Shown: positions 1 through 8,026 of the stretch, piece by piece
How positions within the stretch are numbered: the stretch's first letter is position 1
How the letters are laid out: each line of letters opens with the position of its first letter
Assembly: GCA_050250755.1 (NCBI GenBank)
Contig: JBFWOB010000011.1
Span: 71,530-135,529 of the forward strand
Source: Ga0077555 sp050250755
GTDB lineage: Bacteria; Pseudomonadota; Alphaproteobacteria; Rhizobiales; Hyphomicrobiaceae
Reading direction: 5' to 3'
Length of the DNA stretch: 64,000 nt
Made by a program: the position numbers and the translations under genes
Notes under the pieces: generated by a model
Databases searched by the model: none
The model's input: only the letters and a program-made list of their open reading frames with translations
Told to the model about the DNA's origin: nothing

Positions 1-471
1 GATCAGCATGCCGACCAACAACTGAAGAACGACGACGTGTGGCGATTTGAAAATGAGCATGGCAATTGGCGTCGCCAACATGATCGCCATGCCGAAGCGC
101 TCGATGGTGCGGGCCTGTTTGGCAAGCCGTGTGCGGGCGTGAAGAGGTCGATAGTCGGTTGCGTCCTGCATGGCATGGCCGACCTCGTGCGCGGCAACCA
201 CGATCGCGGAAAGTGAGCGGCCATCGAAATGCTGCGGCGTGAGGCGGACGACCTTGGCCTCCGGGTCGTAATGATCGCCAACCGCCTTGGTTTCCTCGAC
301 GTTGACGTGCACGAGGTTCATCTCATCGAGAAGATGTCGTGCGAACTCGCCGCCCGTTCCGGGAAAGTCCGGACGGTGCACAGAATGACGCTGGAGCACG
401 CCTTTGACCCACATCTGGGGCAGGAGTGCGAGCCCGAACGCAAGTATCAGGACGACGAGCAGGGCGCCCAA
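1..471 (-). CDS. Neutral zinc metallopeptidase, YugP type (3' part outside window)
   Basis: Membrane-anchored putative zinc protease of the Zn_peptidase_2 (YugP) family; the physiological substrate is unknown. The 157 codons present run off the left edge. A hydrophobic N-terminal segment (residues 2-17) is followed by a soluble part with the zinc-binding motif HEVGH at residues 95-99, then hydrophobic stretches at about 127-141 and from 144 to the edge, matching the family's layout. I chose a TTG start because an in-frame stop lies two codons upstream and a GGAG sits six bases before it; no upstream ATG is possible. It is the first of three HExxH proteins around parE. Family assignment is good; function is not established. 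Confidence 0.85.
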   Translation of the reverse strand, partial: MGALLVVLILAFGLALLPQMWVKGVLQRHSVHRPDFPGTGGEFARHLLDEMNLVHVNVEETKAVGDHYDPEAKVVRLTPQHFDGRSLSAIVVAAHEVGHAMQDATDYRPLHARTRLAKQARTIERFGMAIMLATPIAMLIFKSPHVVVLQLLVGMLI

Positions 472-736
472 GTCTCACTCCATCGATTTGGCCACACACA
501 TATATATCTAACGTTGCTCCATGCTCGCGTTAAGGCGGTTGTGGCGGCATCGCATCATTGCAGGCGTTGCGAAATAGCATCGCGCTCCGGCCGCGGCACC
601 GCTGCTCTTGTCAGCCCGTGCCTTGCTGTGCGAGGTCGGAGCAACATCTTGATCCTTGGGATTCGTCCTGCTGGCAGCCAGTGCCCGTTGTCCGCGTCGG
701 TGCTGCTACCGGGGCCAACAAAGCGGACCGAAACGC

Positions 737-2749
737 ATGGCATCTTCACGCGACCTCTTCGGAAACCTCGCCCAGGACATGACCGACAAGACCATACGAC
801 GCGCTAAATCCGCCGACGCATCAGACGCTTATACCGCCGCCGATATCGAGGTTCTGGAAGGTCTGGAGCCGGTGCGCCGCCGTCCGGGCATGTACATCGG
901 CGGCACCGACGAGACGGCGATGCATCACCTCTTCGCAGAGGTGATCGACAATGCCATGGACGAGGCGGTGGCGGGCCACGCGAGCTGGATCGAGGTGAAG
1001 CTCACTGCCGATGGCTTCCTCTCGGTCGTCGACAACGGGCGCGGCATGCCGATCGATCCGCATCCCAAATTTCCGAAGAAGTCGGCGCTTGAAGTGATCA
1101 TGTGCACGCTGCATGCGGGCGGGAAATTCGATGGGAAGGCCTACAACACGTCGGGCGGTTTGCACGGCGTCGGCGTATCGGCGGTGAACGCGCTATCCGA
1201 AACCTGCGAGGTCGAGGTGGCGCGCGGGCAGCAGCTCTACCGAATGGTATTCTCGCGCGGCATTCCGCAGACCAAGCTCGAGAAGCTTGGTTCGATCATG
1301 AACCGGCGTGGGACAACCGTGCGCTTCAAGCCGGACGAGCAGATCTTCGGCAAGGGCTGTGCATTCAAGCCTTCCAAGATTCACACCATGGCGCGCGCCA
1401 AAGCGTATCTGTTCGGCGGCGTCGAGATCCGCTGGAGCTGCGCGCAGGAACTGATTACGGACAGCACGCCGACCGAGGCCGTGTTCCACTTTCCCGGTGG
1501 TCTCAAGGACTACCTCACGCGCGAGAAGATCGACGGAAAGACGCTGGTCACGAAGGACATCTTCTCTGGTCGTCTCGAGAAGGACGGCGGGCACGGCACG
1601 GTCGAGTGGGCGGTGTGCTGGGTTGCGAACGCGGATGGCGAGGCACAGTCCTACTGCAACACCATCCCGACACCGGAAGGCGGCACGCACGAGACTGGTC
1701 TGCGCAATGCGCTGATGAAGGGCCTGAGGGCGTATGGTGATCTGACCAATAACAAGAAGGCGGGGCAGATCCTGGCCGAGGACGTGATGGGCACGGCGAT
1801 GGCGATGCTATCGGTGTTCATTCGCGAGCCTGAATTCCAAGGGCAGACGAAGAACAAGCTTTCGACGATGGAGGCCGTGCGGATTGTCGAGACGGCGGTT
1901 CGCGATGCCTTCGATCATTGGCTCGTGGATAGCCCGCAACAGGCGACGCGGCTTCTCGAGTGGGCGATCGATCAAGCGGAGGATCGCCAGCGGCGGCGCA
2001 AGGAGAAGGAAGTCTCGCGGCAGTCGGCGACGCGGAAACTCAGATTGCCGGGCAAGCTGACGGACTGTTCGTCGACATCGGGCGATACCGAGATTTTTCT
2101 GGTCGAAGGTGACTCTGCCGGCGGTTCGGCGAAGCAGGCCCGTGACCCGAAGACCCAGGCGATTCTGCCGCTGCGTGGCAAGATCCTCAACGTGGCGAGC
2201 GCCACCTCGGCGAAGCTTTCGCAGAACCAGCTTCTGTCCGATCTGATCCAGGCACTCGGCACCGGCACCGGTACGAAGTATCGCGACGAGGATCTGCGTT
2301 ACGACCGGATCATCATCATGACGGACGCTGACGTTGACGGTGCCCACATCGCGTCTCTGCTGATGACGTTCTTCTACCAGGAGATGCGCCCGCTCATCGA
2401 GAAGGGACATCTCTATCTGGCGGTGGCGCCGTTCTACAAGCTGACGCATGGGGCGAAGACGGTCTATGCGATCGACGATCGGCATCGCGAAGAACTGATG
2501 AAGCGCGAGTTCCCGGCCAACGCGAAAGTCGCGATCGGGCGGTTCAAGGGGCTCGGCGAGATGAACCCGGGCGAGCTCAAGTCGACAACCATGGATCCAA
2601 AGGCGCGGACCCTTCTGCGCGTGGAGATTGCCGAGGGGGACCGTGAGTCGGTGTCCGAGACGGTCAATACGCTGATGGGCACGAAGCCGGAGCTGCGTTT
2701 CCGGTTCATTCAGGATCGGGCGGCGTTTGCCAAGGACCTGGATGTCTAG
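737..2749 (+). CDS. parE: DNA topoisomerase IV subunit B
   Basis: ATPase subunit of topoisomerase IV, which with ParC decatenates replicated chromosomes. The 670-residue protein shows the GHKL ATPase: catalytic Glu68 and Asn72 in EVIDNAMDE, DNGRGMP at 99-105 and LHGVGV at 142-147. The TOPRIM domain follows with EGDSAGGS near residue 456 and DADVDG near 529, and the C-terminal GRFKGLGEMNP block. The absence of the large insertion seen in many GyrB proteins and the length favour ParE over GyrB. The frame stays open further upstream to 656; I prefer the ATG at 737 because the family N-terminus begins about here. An internal ATG at 779 is the alternative. Confidence 0.93.
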   Translation: MASSRDLFGNLAQDMTDKTIRRAKSADASDAYTAADIEVLEGLEPVRRRPGMYIGGTDETAMHHLFAEVIDNAMDEAVAGHASWIEVKLTADGFLSVVDNGRGMPIDPHPKFPKKSALEVIMCTLHAGGKFDGKAYNTSGGLHGVGVSAVNALSETCEVEVARGQQLYRMVFSRGIPQTKLEKLGSIMNRRGTTVRFKPDEQIFGKGCAFKPSKIHTMARAKAYLFGGVEIRWSCAQELITDSTPTEAVFHFPGGLKDYLTREKIDGKTLVTKDIFSGRLEKDGGHGTVEWAVCWVANADGEAQSYCNTIPTPEGGTHETGLRNALMKGLRAYGDLTNNKKAGQILAEDVMGTAMAMLSVFIREPEFQGQTKNKLSTMEAVRIVETAVRDAFDHWLVDSPQQATRLLEWAIDQAEDRQRRRKEKEVSRQSATRKLRLPGKLTDCSSTSGDTEIFLVEGDSAGGSAKQARDPKTQAILPLRGKILNVASATSAKLSQNQLLSDLIQALGTGTGTKYRDEDLRYDRIIIMTDADVDGAHIASLLMTFFYQEMRPLIEKGHLYLAVAPFYKLTHGAKTVYAIDDRHREELMKREFPANAKVAIGRFKGLGEMNPGELKSTTMDPKARTLLRVEIAEGDRESVSETVNTLMGTKPELRFRFIQDRAAFAKDLDV

Positions 2750-2947
2750 GGCTCGTTGCCTTCCTGCTGCGCCCCGCGAGATTTCGGCGGCGCGTTCAGT
2801 GGTTGCTTCGTTAAGGGTTGTGTGCCTATAAACAGCATATGAACCACGTCCTTGCACGCATCATTCGAATTAAGGCCCCGGCTGCCTGAGGGCGCCAGGA
2901 ACTCGTGCCTTTTTCGTCTTGATAAGTGTCTGCAAGGAAACCGTTCG

Positions 2948-3259
2948 ATGTCCTCATCATCTGTTGTTTCGGTAGCCACCGGTCCGTCTCTCGATGTCGA
3001 GCCGGAGACGGTGAGTGCGCGTTTTTTTGTTCAGGGGCTGTCTGATCCCGGCTTGCTGCCGCGTCTGGTCGAGCCGTTTTCGAAATTGGGAACCGTGCCG
3101 AGCCGGGTTCACGCCTCGTGCGAATCGGGAGACGGCTCGTTGATGACCGTCGATCTGAGGATTGGCGGGGTCGCGCCGCGTGTCGCCGAACTGGTCGAGC
3201 TCGCGCTGCGACGCGTCGTGGGGGTGAGCCAATTGATCGCGGTGATCGAGCCCGCCTGA
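2948..3259 (+). CDS. Small protein with ACT-like fold
   Basis: A 103-residue protein whose beta-alpha-beta pattern (ARFFVQGLSDPGLLPRLVEP, then alternating strands and helices to the end) resembles a lone ACT domain, like the regulatory subunit of acetolactate synthase. ACT domains usually bind amino acids or mediate dimerisation. There is no catalytic partner next to it: the neighbours are parE and a zincin gene. The frame is open further upstream, but an AAGGAAA lies ahead of the chosen ATG. The ACT assignment rests on residue pattern only. Confidence 0.7.
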   Translation: MSSSSVVSVATGPSLDVEPETVSARFFVQGLSDPGLLPRLVEPFSKLGTVPSRVHASCESGDGSLMTVDLRIGGVAPRVAELVELALRRVVGVSQLIAVIEPA

Positions 3260-3365
3260 AAGCGTCCCTTCACGCGAGCCAAATGGCGCGTCTCGACGCG
3301 CCCTACTGGCCAATGCGACGCGAGCCCTGTAAGTCGATGACACTCGCAATACAGGGAGGGTCGAA

Positions 3366-3785
3366 ATGCGCGGTGTGCGCGACTGGCAGAATTCAACTGC
3401 GCCGAGCCTCGCCGATATCGAGGCGCTCGCCGCCGACGCGTGGGACCGCCTGCCCGCCGAATTCCGGCAGCTCTGCCGTGATATCGTGTTCCGGGTCGAG
3501 GATTTCGCGACTGACGAGGTTCTCGATGAGCTCGATATCGAGAGCCCGTTCGATTTGATGGGCCTCTACAAAGGCGTCAGCCTCGACCGCAAGAGTGTGC
3601 TGGATCAGCCTCTCGAGCCCGACATGGTCTTTTTGTATCGCCGCGCGATCATCGACTATTGGGCCGAGAGCGACGAAATGCTCGGCCATCTTGTCACCCA
3701 TGTTCTCGTACACGAGATTGGCCATCATTTCGGCTTGTCGGACGCCGATATGGAGGCAATCGAGTCTGAGACGGTGGATCATTAA
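3366..3785 (+). CDS. Minimal zincin metallopeptidase family protein
   Basis: A 139-residue cytoplasmic protein of the short zincin-like family (Zincin_1). The motif HEIGHHFGLSD at 116-126 fits HExxHxxGxxD: His116 and His120 as zinc ligands, Glu117 as base, Asp126 as probable third ligand. The N-terminal half has the acidic 'LPAEFR...V' segment typical of the family. No signal peptide or membrane segment is present. Biochemical function in the family is essentially unknown. A GGGAGG lies just upstream of the ATG. Confidence 0.85.
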   Translation: MRGVRDWQNSTAPSLADIEALAADAWDRLPAEFRQLCRDIVFRVEDFATDEVLDELDIESPFDLMGLYKGVSLDRKSVLDQPLEPDMVFLYRRAIIDYWAESDEMLGHLVTHVLVHEIGHHFGLSDADMEAIESETVDH

Positions 3786-3957
3786 CGGATCGGCGCAATA
3801 TCCTCGTGAACAGCATATTGCCCGACTGAAGATGTGACGCAAGAGACGCGGTGCGACAACTGAAACGTTCGGTGGGAACGGCTCGGGGTTGCAGCAATGG
3901 CAGGTCAAGACGACATTGCCGCATAAGCCGGAAAGCGTGGTGAGAAAGGGGGCCGGG

Positions 3958-4485
3958 GTGGCGTACGAGGGACGGCGGCCGATTGCTGCGCTGGCGGTCT
4001 GGGCTGCTATTGGCGCCTTGTTTGCTGCGGTTGCAGGGCCAGCTGCGGCAGGACCCACGCCCGAGGAGTACGTGGCGCACGTCGGCGGCGATGCGAAAGT
4101 CGTCAGTCCGGGCGAGTTGCGGCTCGATGGGCATCGCATGACGTGCGGTCAGCGACCGACCGTGATGGATAATCAGCTCGATGACTATGGCGCGGCTTAT
4201 CCGGGGTTCCTGATTCTCAATCCGAAATTGATCAATCGCGTGCCGACTGTCGTGAAGAAGTGGATTTTCGCACACGAATGCGGTCACCAGTTTCGCGGAC
4301 CCGACGAGGAAACGGCCGACTGCTTTGCTGTCCAGCGCGGGCGGCGGCAGGGTTGGCTGGATGCTTCGGGCCTCGACGAAATCTGCCGCTTCATAAGCCC
4401 TGCGAAAGGCGACAGCATGCACTTCTCGGGCTCCCACCGCTGCGAACAAATGCGTCAGTGCTTTGCGGATCCCCACATCAGGTAA
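3958..4485 (+). CDS. Exported HExxH protein of unknown family
   Basis: About 175 residues. A short basic N-terminus and a hydrophobic stretch (residues 9-31) ending in AAAG form a signal peptide, so the protein is probably periplasmic. HECGH at 106-110 followed by an E-x-x-A-D sequence (Glu117-Asp121) has the spacing of a gluzincin/M48-like zinc site. Six cysteines in the mature part suggest disulfides. I favour the GTG start because AAGGGGG precedes it; in-frame GTG 3940 and TTG 3889 are alternatives. The family is not recognised and proteolytic activity is inferred only from the motif. Confidence 0.7.
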   Translation: MAYEGRRPIAALAVWAAIGALFAAVAGPAAAGPTPEEYVAHVGGDAKVVSPGELRLDGHRMTCGQRPTVMDNQLDDYGAAYPGFLILNPKLINRVPTVVKKWIFAHECGHQFRGPDEETADCFAVQRGRRQGWLDASGLDEICRFISPAKGDSMHFSGSHRCEQMRQCFADPHIR

Positions 4486-4527
4486 CGCAGTGCTTCTGTC
4501 ATCGTTCCGCTGCTCCCGGCGAAGGCC

Positions 4528-4740
4528 TTACTTCCGAGGCGGGGCAGTTTCCATTGCGGGCTTGTTGTCGGCGGGAACGTAATAGTAAGCCCCAAGGGCC
4601 AAGCCCGCCGCAATAACCAAAAGTGTACTGATCACGAGTATACGGAACGTCATGGGACGAGCCGACGCTTGCCGAGCCTCTGTGGTCGACAGCTCTGCCG
4701 GATGGTCGTCTGAGTGCTTGTGACGGTCCGAGTTATCCAC
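4528..4740 (-). CDS. Small single-pass membrane protein
   Basis: A 70-residue protein with a hydrophilic, His/Asp-rich N-terminal half, one hydrophobic helix (roughly residues 31-52, ending ALGAYYYVPA) and a short Pro-rich tail. The GTG start is supported by AGAGG seven bases upstream; the frame is open beyond it but without a better signal. I do not recognise the family. It lies downstream of the YqhA-like gene in the same direction, with about 120 bases between them. Confidence 0.6.
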   Translation of the reverse strand: MDNSDRHKHSDDHPAELSTTEARQASARPMTFRILVISTLLVIAAGLALGAYYYVPADNKPAMETAPPRK

Positions 4741-4860
4741 GGCAATACCTCTCGTTTGCGAAGAGACGCCGCGCACTCCAATCCGAGCGCCACGCGCCTG
4801 CTGAAACCTCCAAGGTTCAACGCCCCCCACGGCCGAAGGTTGCCGCGAATGGCACACGCA

Positions 4861-5475
4861 TCACCCGGGACCGTCGTCGGACTTGGTGTCAGAGGCCAAT
4901 ATTCGGGTCGGTCGGGCGGGTTTCGGGTGGAGCTCAACCAGCCAAAGGCCAAGACTGAGCAAGGCCACACTCACAGGGAGCACCAGGAACGTCGCGATCT
5001 CCTGCCACTCCATCGTCGTGCGCGGCCCCTGAAATGCCTCGAGGGCATTGCGAAGGAACAGCACGAAAAGAATGACGATGATGACCTCAGCAACCACCTG
5101 CTTGAGCTGGCCGATTTCTCGGACGCTTAGCAATGACGGGAGCGCGGGGTCGCGATCCTCGCTGCCGGGTCGAATGAACAGGGCGTAGACACCATATCCG
5201 AAATACAGGAGCACGATGGCGATCAGGAACCGATCGAGCGCCTCGATGACCGTAATCATAGCCGCCGCCGAAGGGACGACCTTAGGGGTCTCGGGCGTGC
5301 GCCCGACGATCCAGACGACGTAGGCGTCAAAGATATTGATCAGCCCCAGCAGAAACATCAGCACCGCACCGGCGAGCGAACCGATGGCGGCCGCGCCGGC
5401 AAGAAATCGCGAGACGAGAATGAGCTTCCGTTCCAGACCACGTGTGCTCACCTGGCCGGTCGATTGATCCTGCAT
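4861..5475 (-). CDS. YqhA family inner-membrane protein (UPF0114)
   Basis: A 204-residue integral membrane protein with about four hydrophobic helices (near 20-45, 70-95, 125-145 and 160-185), matching the YqhA/UPF0114 family, whose role is unknown. The ATG is chosen because GAGGGG lies six bases upstream; the longer open frame overlaps the preceding alkyltransferase gene and codes for low-complexity Arg/Pro-rich sequence, so it is not coding. Confidence 0.8.
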   Translation of the reverse strand: MQDQSTGQVSTRGLERKLILVSRFLAGAAAIGSLAGAVLMFLLGLINIFDAYVVWIVGRTPETPKVVPSAAAMITVIEALDRFLIAIVLLYFGYGVYALFIRPGSEDRDPALPSLLSVREIGQLKQVVAEVIIVILFVLFLRNALEAFQGPRTTMEWQEIATFLVLPVSVALLSLGLWLVELHPKPARPTRILASDTKSDDGPG

Positions 5476-5630
5476 ACGTAGCCCCTCGGAGCGGGCTAAT
5501 GTGCCTGCCGCACGGCTTTTCAGCAGGTCAATTCGTCTGCGTTGGATCTGGTTCCCCAACTCCAGCCGAAGCCGGGCTAAGCCGACTGCATCCCACCGAA
5601 GGTAAAATATCGCGCGGCCCCCGGGCGAGC

Positions 5631-6197
5631 TCAGGGCCGCGGAGCGAAGAGGGGGAGGCGTTCCACCGCATTCGCCCGTTCCAATTCGAGAAGGCGCTGC
5701 TTGGTGGCGATGCCGCCAGGAGCTGAGAATCCCCGCAGTGCGCTGCCACTGGCCAGAACCCGGTGGCAAGGCATGATAATGGGGACCGGATTGCGCCCCA
5801 TGGCTTGGCCGACAGCGCGTGCGGCTCCCGGTTGGCCAAGGGCGCGGGCGAGGTCGCCATAGGTGACGGTTTCGCCCCAAGGGATTCTGCGTGCCTCGGC
5901 ATAAAGATCGAGGTGGAATTGCGGTCGGTCACCGAAATCGATTTCGACGTCGGCGAACGACGTCTCCTGCCCGGCGAAGTAGGCCATCAGTTCCTCGGAG
6001 ACCGCAGCGATGGGATCTGGTAACGGGCCTGTCCAGGGTTTTCGACCAGGTGCCGACAGTCTCCGCTCGGTGGCATCCGGCGTGAGCTCGGGCAGTTGGA
6101 GACGGGTCAGGCCGCGGCCATTCCAGGCAATGCCACACGTACCAAACGGCGTCGCGAGCAGGAGATAACGCTCTTCTCTGCGGTCTTGTTCTGTCAT
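5631..6197 (-). CDS. ogt: Methylated-DNA--protein-cysteine S-methyltransferase
   Basis: Suicide DNA repair enzyme that moves the O6-alkyl group from guanine (or O4 from thymine) to its own cysteine. The 188-residue protein has an N-terminal Rossmann-like part and the C-terminal DNA-binding domain with VTYGDLAR, AVGQAM and the active-site motif PCHRV (acceptor Cys144), then a G-F-S-A-P-G-G-I-x-x-K block that completes the site. It is a plain Ogt with no Ada zinc domain, so it probably does not regulate transcription. No operon partner is evident. Confidence 0.93.
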   Translation of the reverse strand: MTEQDRREERYLLLATPFGTCGIAWNGRGLTRLQLPELTPDATERRLSAPGRKPWTGPLPDPIAAVSEELMAYFAGQETSFADVEIDFGDRPQFHLDLYAEARRIPWGETVTYGDLARALGQPGAARAVGQAMGRNPVPIIMPCHRVLASGSALRGFSAPGGIATKQRLLELERANAVERLPLFAPRP

Positions 6198-6223
6198 GAC
6201 GCACTCCTGCCCGTGACTTCAGG

Positions 6224-6601
6224 CTACGCGCTCCCACAATAGGCTTCGATGCGATAGCCGTCCGGGTCGATGGCGAATGCCGCATAGTATGTCGGGCCAT
6301 ACGAGTCGCGTAGTCCCGGTCCACCGTTGTCCCGTCCGCCTGTGGAGAGCGCAGCAGAATGAAATGCCGCTACACTGTCGCGCGATGGGGCGTCGAGGCA
6401 AATATGCAGGCCGGACTCTGCGTCGGGTGGCACAGGACTTCTCGCCGTCTGAACCCAGAGAACCGCGTTCCCGTTGTGGCCGTAGCCAATGGCATCTGGA
6501 CTGTCGCTGATGCGCGCGTAGCCCAGGGGTGCAAGCGCGGCGTCATAGAAGCGACCCGATCGTGCGATATCCGCAACGCCGATTGAGATGTGATTGATCA
6601 T
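6224..6601 (-). CDS. VOC (glyoxalase/bleomycin resistance) family protein
   Basis: A 125-residue single VOC-fold protein: MINHISIGV at the start, a central HICLDAPS strand and a C-terminal DPDGYRIEAYC strand. VOC proteins bind a divalent metal and act as dioxygenases, isomerases or resistance proteins; the substrate here cannot be told. It follows the DUF1127 gene by 15 bases in the same direction, so the two are probably one transcript, reading away from a WYL regulator. Pairing of VOC genes with YafY-type regulators is common. Confidence 0.85.
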   Translation of the reverse strand: MINHISIGVADIARSGRFYDAALAPLGYARISDSPDAIGYGHNGNAVLWVQTARSPVPPDAESGLHICLDAPSRDSVAAFHSAALSTGGRDNGGPGLRDSYGPTYYAAFAIDPDGYRIEAYCGSA

Positions 6602-6616
6602 GATAGCCTCCTCAAC

Positions 6617-6892
6617 TCAGTACAGTTGGTCGTAGTTGATGCGATGCTCTGCTGCGCGGGTGCCGATGATCGATGTAATCTCCGACCGCTCGATGCCGAT
6701 GTCGTGCAGAGTGCGGTCGCTGAGTGCCTCGAGAAGCTTGCGCGTGAGGCGCTCGCGATAACGGCGGCGCACGCTGGCCCACAGCAGCGAGGCCGCGCTA
6801 GCGATACCTCGGACTGCGCCGCCAAACATGGTGCTTCGCCGGCTCGACGAGTGGGCGCTTGTGACTGGCGCATAGCTCATAATCATGGGCAT
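6617..6892 (-). CDS. DUF1127 domain protein
   Basis: A 91-residue protein whose C-terminal half carries the DUF1127 signature (an Arg-rich helix, then L-x-x-L-S-D-R-x-L-x-D-I-G-I-x-R-x-E-I). Small DUF1127 proteins of alphaproteobacteria have been linked to RNA binding and phosphate or stress responses. The N-terminal 30 residues are Ser/Arg-rich. It is the first gene of the probable DUF1127-VOC transcript, and its upstream region (6893-7074) carries two palindromic sites that may control it. Confidence 0.85.
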   Translation of the reverse strand: MPMIMSYAPVTSAHSSSRRSTMFGGAVRGIASAASLLWASVRRRYRERLTRKLLEALSDRTLHDIGIERSEITSIIGTRAAEHRINYDQLY

Positions 6893-6970
6893 GGTGATTT
6901 TCCCTTATGCCTGTGCTGTCGATCGAACGAGACGGCCGTCCGACGCGAGAGGCATCATGCCGGAAGGCCA

Positions 6971-7022
6971 CTGACAGCGTGGTGGCAGGAGGCGGCGAGG
7001 GCTCCTGACAGCGTGTTGTCAG
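6971..7022. promoter_or_regulatory. Doubled palindromic operator between DUF1127 and WYL regulator
   Basis: Two copies of CTGACA-N6-TGTCAG: 7005-7022 (CTGACAGCGTGTTGTCAG, perfect inverted repeat) and 6971-6988 (CTGACAGCGTGGTGGCAG, one mismatch). Their start-to-start distance is 34 bp, about three helical turns. They lie between divergent genes, directly in front of the WYL/YafY regulator, so autoregulation and control of the DUF1127-VOC unit is the natural inference. Confidence 0.6.
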
Positions 7023-7074
7023 GAGGGTTCGGTTAGAGCGATCCTCGTCGCCCCTCAGCACATGGAGGCGCCAC

Positions 7075-7800
7075 GTGCGGCGCGCCGATCGCCTGTTTGA
7101 GATCATCCAGCTTCTCCGTCGCAAGCCGACGGTGAAGGCGCGCGAACTGAGCGAAGCACTCGAGGTTTCGGAGCGGACGATCTATCGCGACATCCGGGAT
7201 CTCATGGCGTCCGGTGTGCCCATCGACGGCGAGGCAGGCGTCGGATACGTGCTCCGGGCCGGCTACGATCTGCCGCCGTTGATGTTCAAGGAGCAGGAGA
7301 TCGAGGCGTTGGTGCTCGGCGCGCGGATTGTCGAGGCCTCGGCCGATCAAGAACTCGCGGCGGCGGCGACCGACGCCATCGCGAAGATCGAGGCGGTGAT
7401 TCCGGAGCGCCTCAGGAATTATATGGCGACCACGGCTCTGCTCGCGCCATCCGCCTATTATATGGAGCCGTTGTCATTCGATCTGGCAGATTTGCGCCGG
7501 GCCATCCGAGGACTGCTGAAGGTACGGTTTTGTTACCGCGACGTGCTGAGCCGAGGCAGCGAGCGGACCGTCAGGCCGTTGTCGCTTGCCTATTTCGGCC
7601 CAGTCTGGATGCTGGCGGCCTGGTGCGAGCTGCGCAAGGACTTTCGGACTTTCCGTCTGGACCGAATGAGTGCCTTTTCGGTGACTGACGACCGATACCC
7701 GGTCGAGCGTGGGAAGACGCTGCACGATTTCTTGAAGCGGCCGCAAACCTGGAACCGCAATGCTTTGAACGGCGGCGATGACCCGGCTCGCGATGAGTGA
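7075..7800 (+). CDS. YafY-type HTH and WYL domain transcriptional regulator
   Basis: A 241-residue regulator. The N-terminal winged HTH (residues 1-60, RRKPTVKARELSEALEVSER, then TIYRDIRDL) is of HTH_11 type; residues about 135-215 form the WYL ligand-sensing domain (VRPLSLAYFGPVWMLAAWCE). It starts at GTG with GGAGG six bases upstream. It diverges from the DUF1127-VOC pair, and two tandem palindromes lie in its promoter. In this family a small molecule bound by WYL usually relieves or alters DNA binding; the ligand here is unknown. Confidence 0.9.
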   Translation: MRRADRLFEIIQLLRRKPTVKARELSEALEVSERTIYRDIRDLMASGVPIDGEAGVGYVLRAGYDLPPLMFKEQEIEALVLGARIVEASADQELAAAATDAIAKIEAVIPERLRNYMATTALLAPSAYYMEPLSFDLADLRRAIRGLLKVRFCYRDVLSRGSERTVRPLSLAYFGPVWMLAAWCELRKDFRTFRLDRMSAFSVTDDRYPVERGKTLHDFLKRPQTWNRNALNGGDDPARDE

Positions 7801-8026
7801 GGGAATGACGTTCAGGTTACTGTCAACAGAGGAGAAATTGCCGCGCGTGCGGGTCGGTTGCCAGTCCTCCGGCTGCCGAGTATGAGTACGCTCCGAAGAG
7901 CTTGCCCACTGGGCCGCAAACGGTTGGGGTCACGACGCGTCAGCAGCCGGTCCGGGCGGCGAGGTGCGGTGTGCGCCTGATTGGTGATGGCCTGGTCTCG
8001 AGGGGATACTTTCGCGGGACGGGCCT

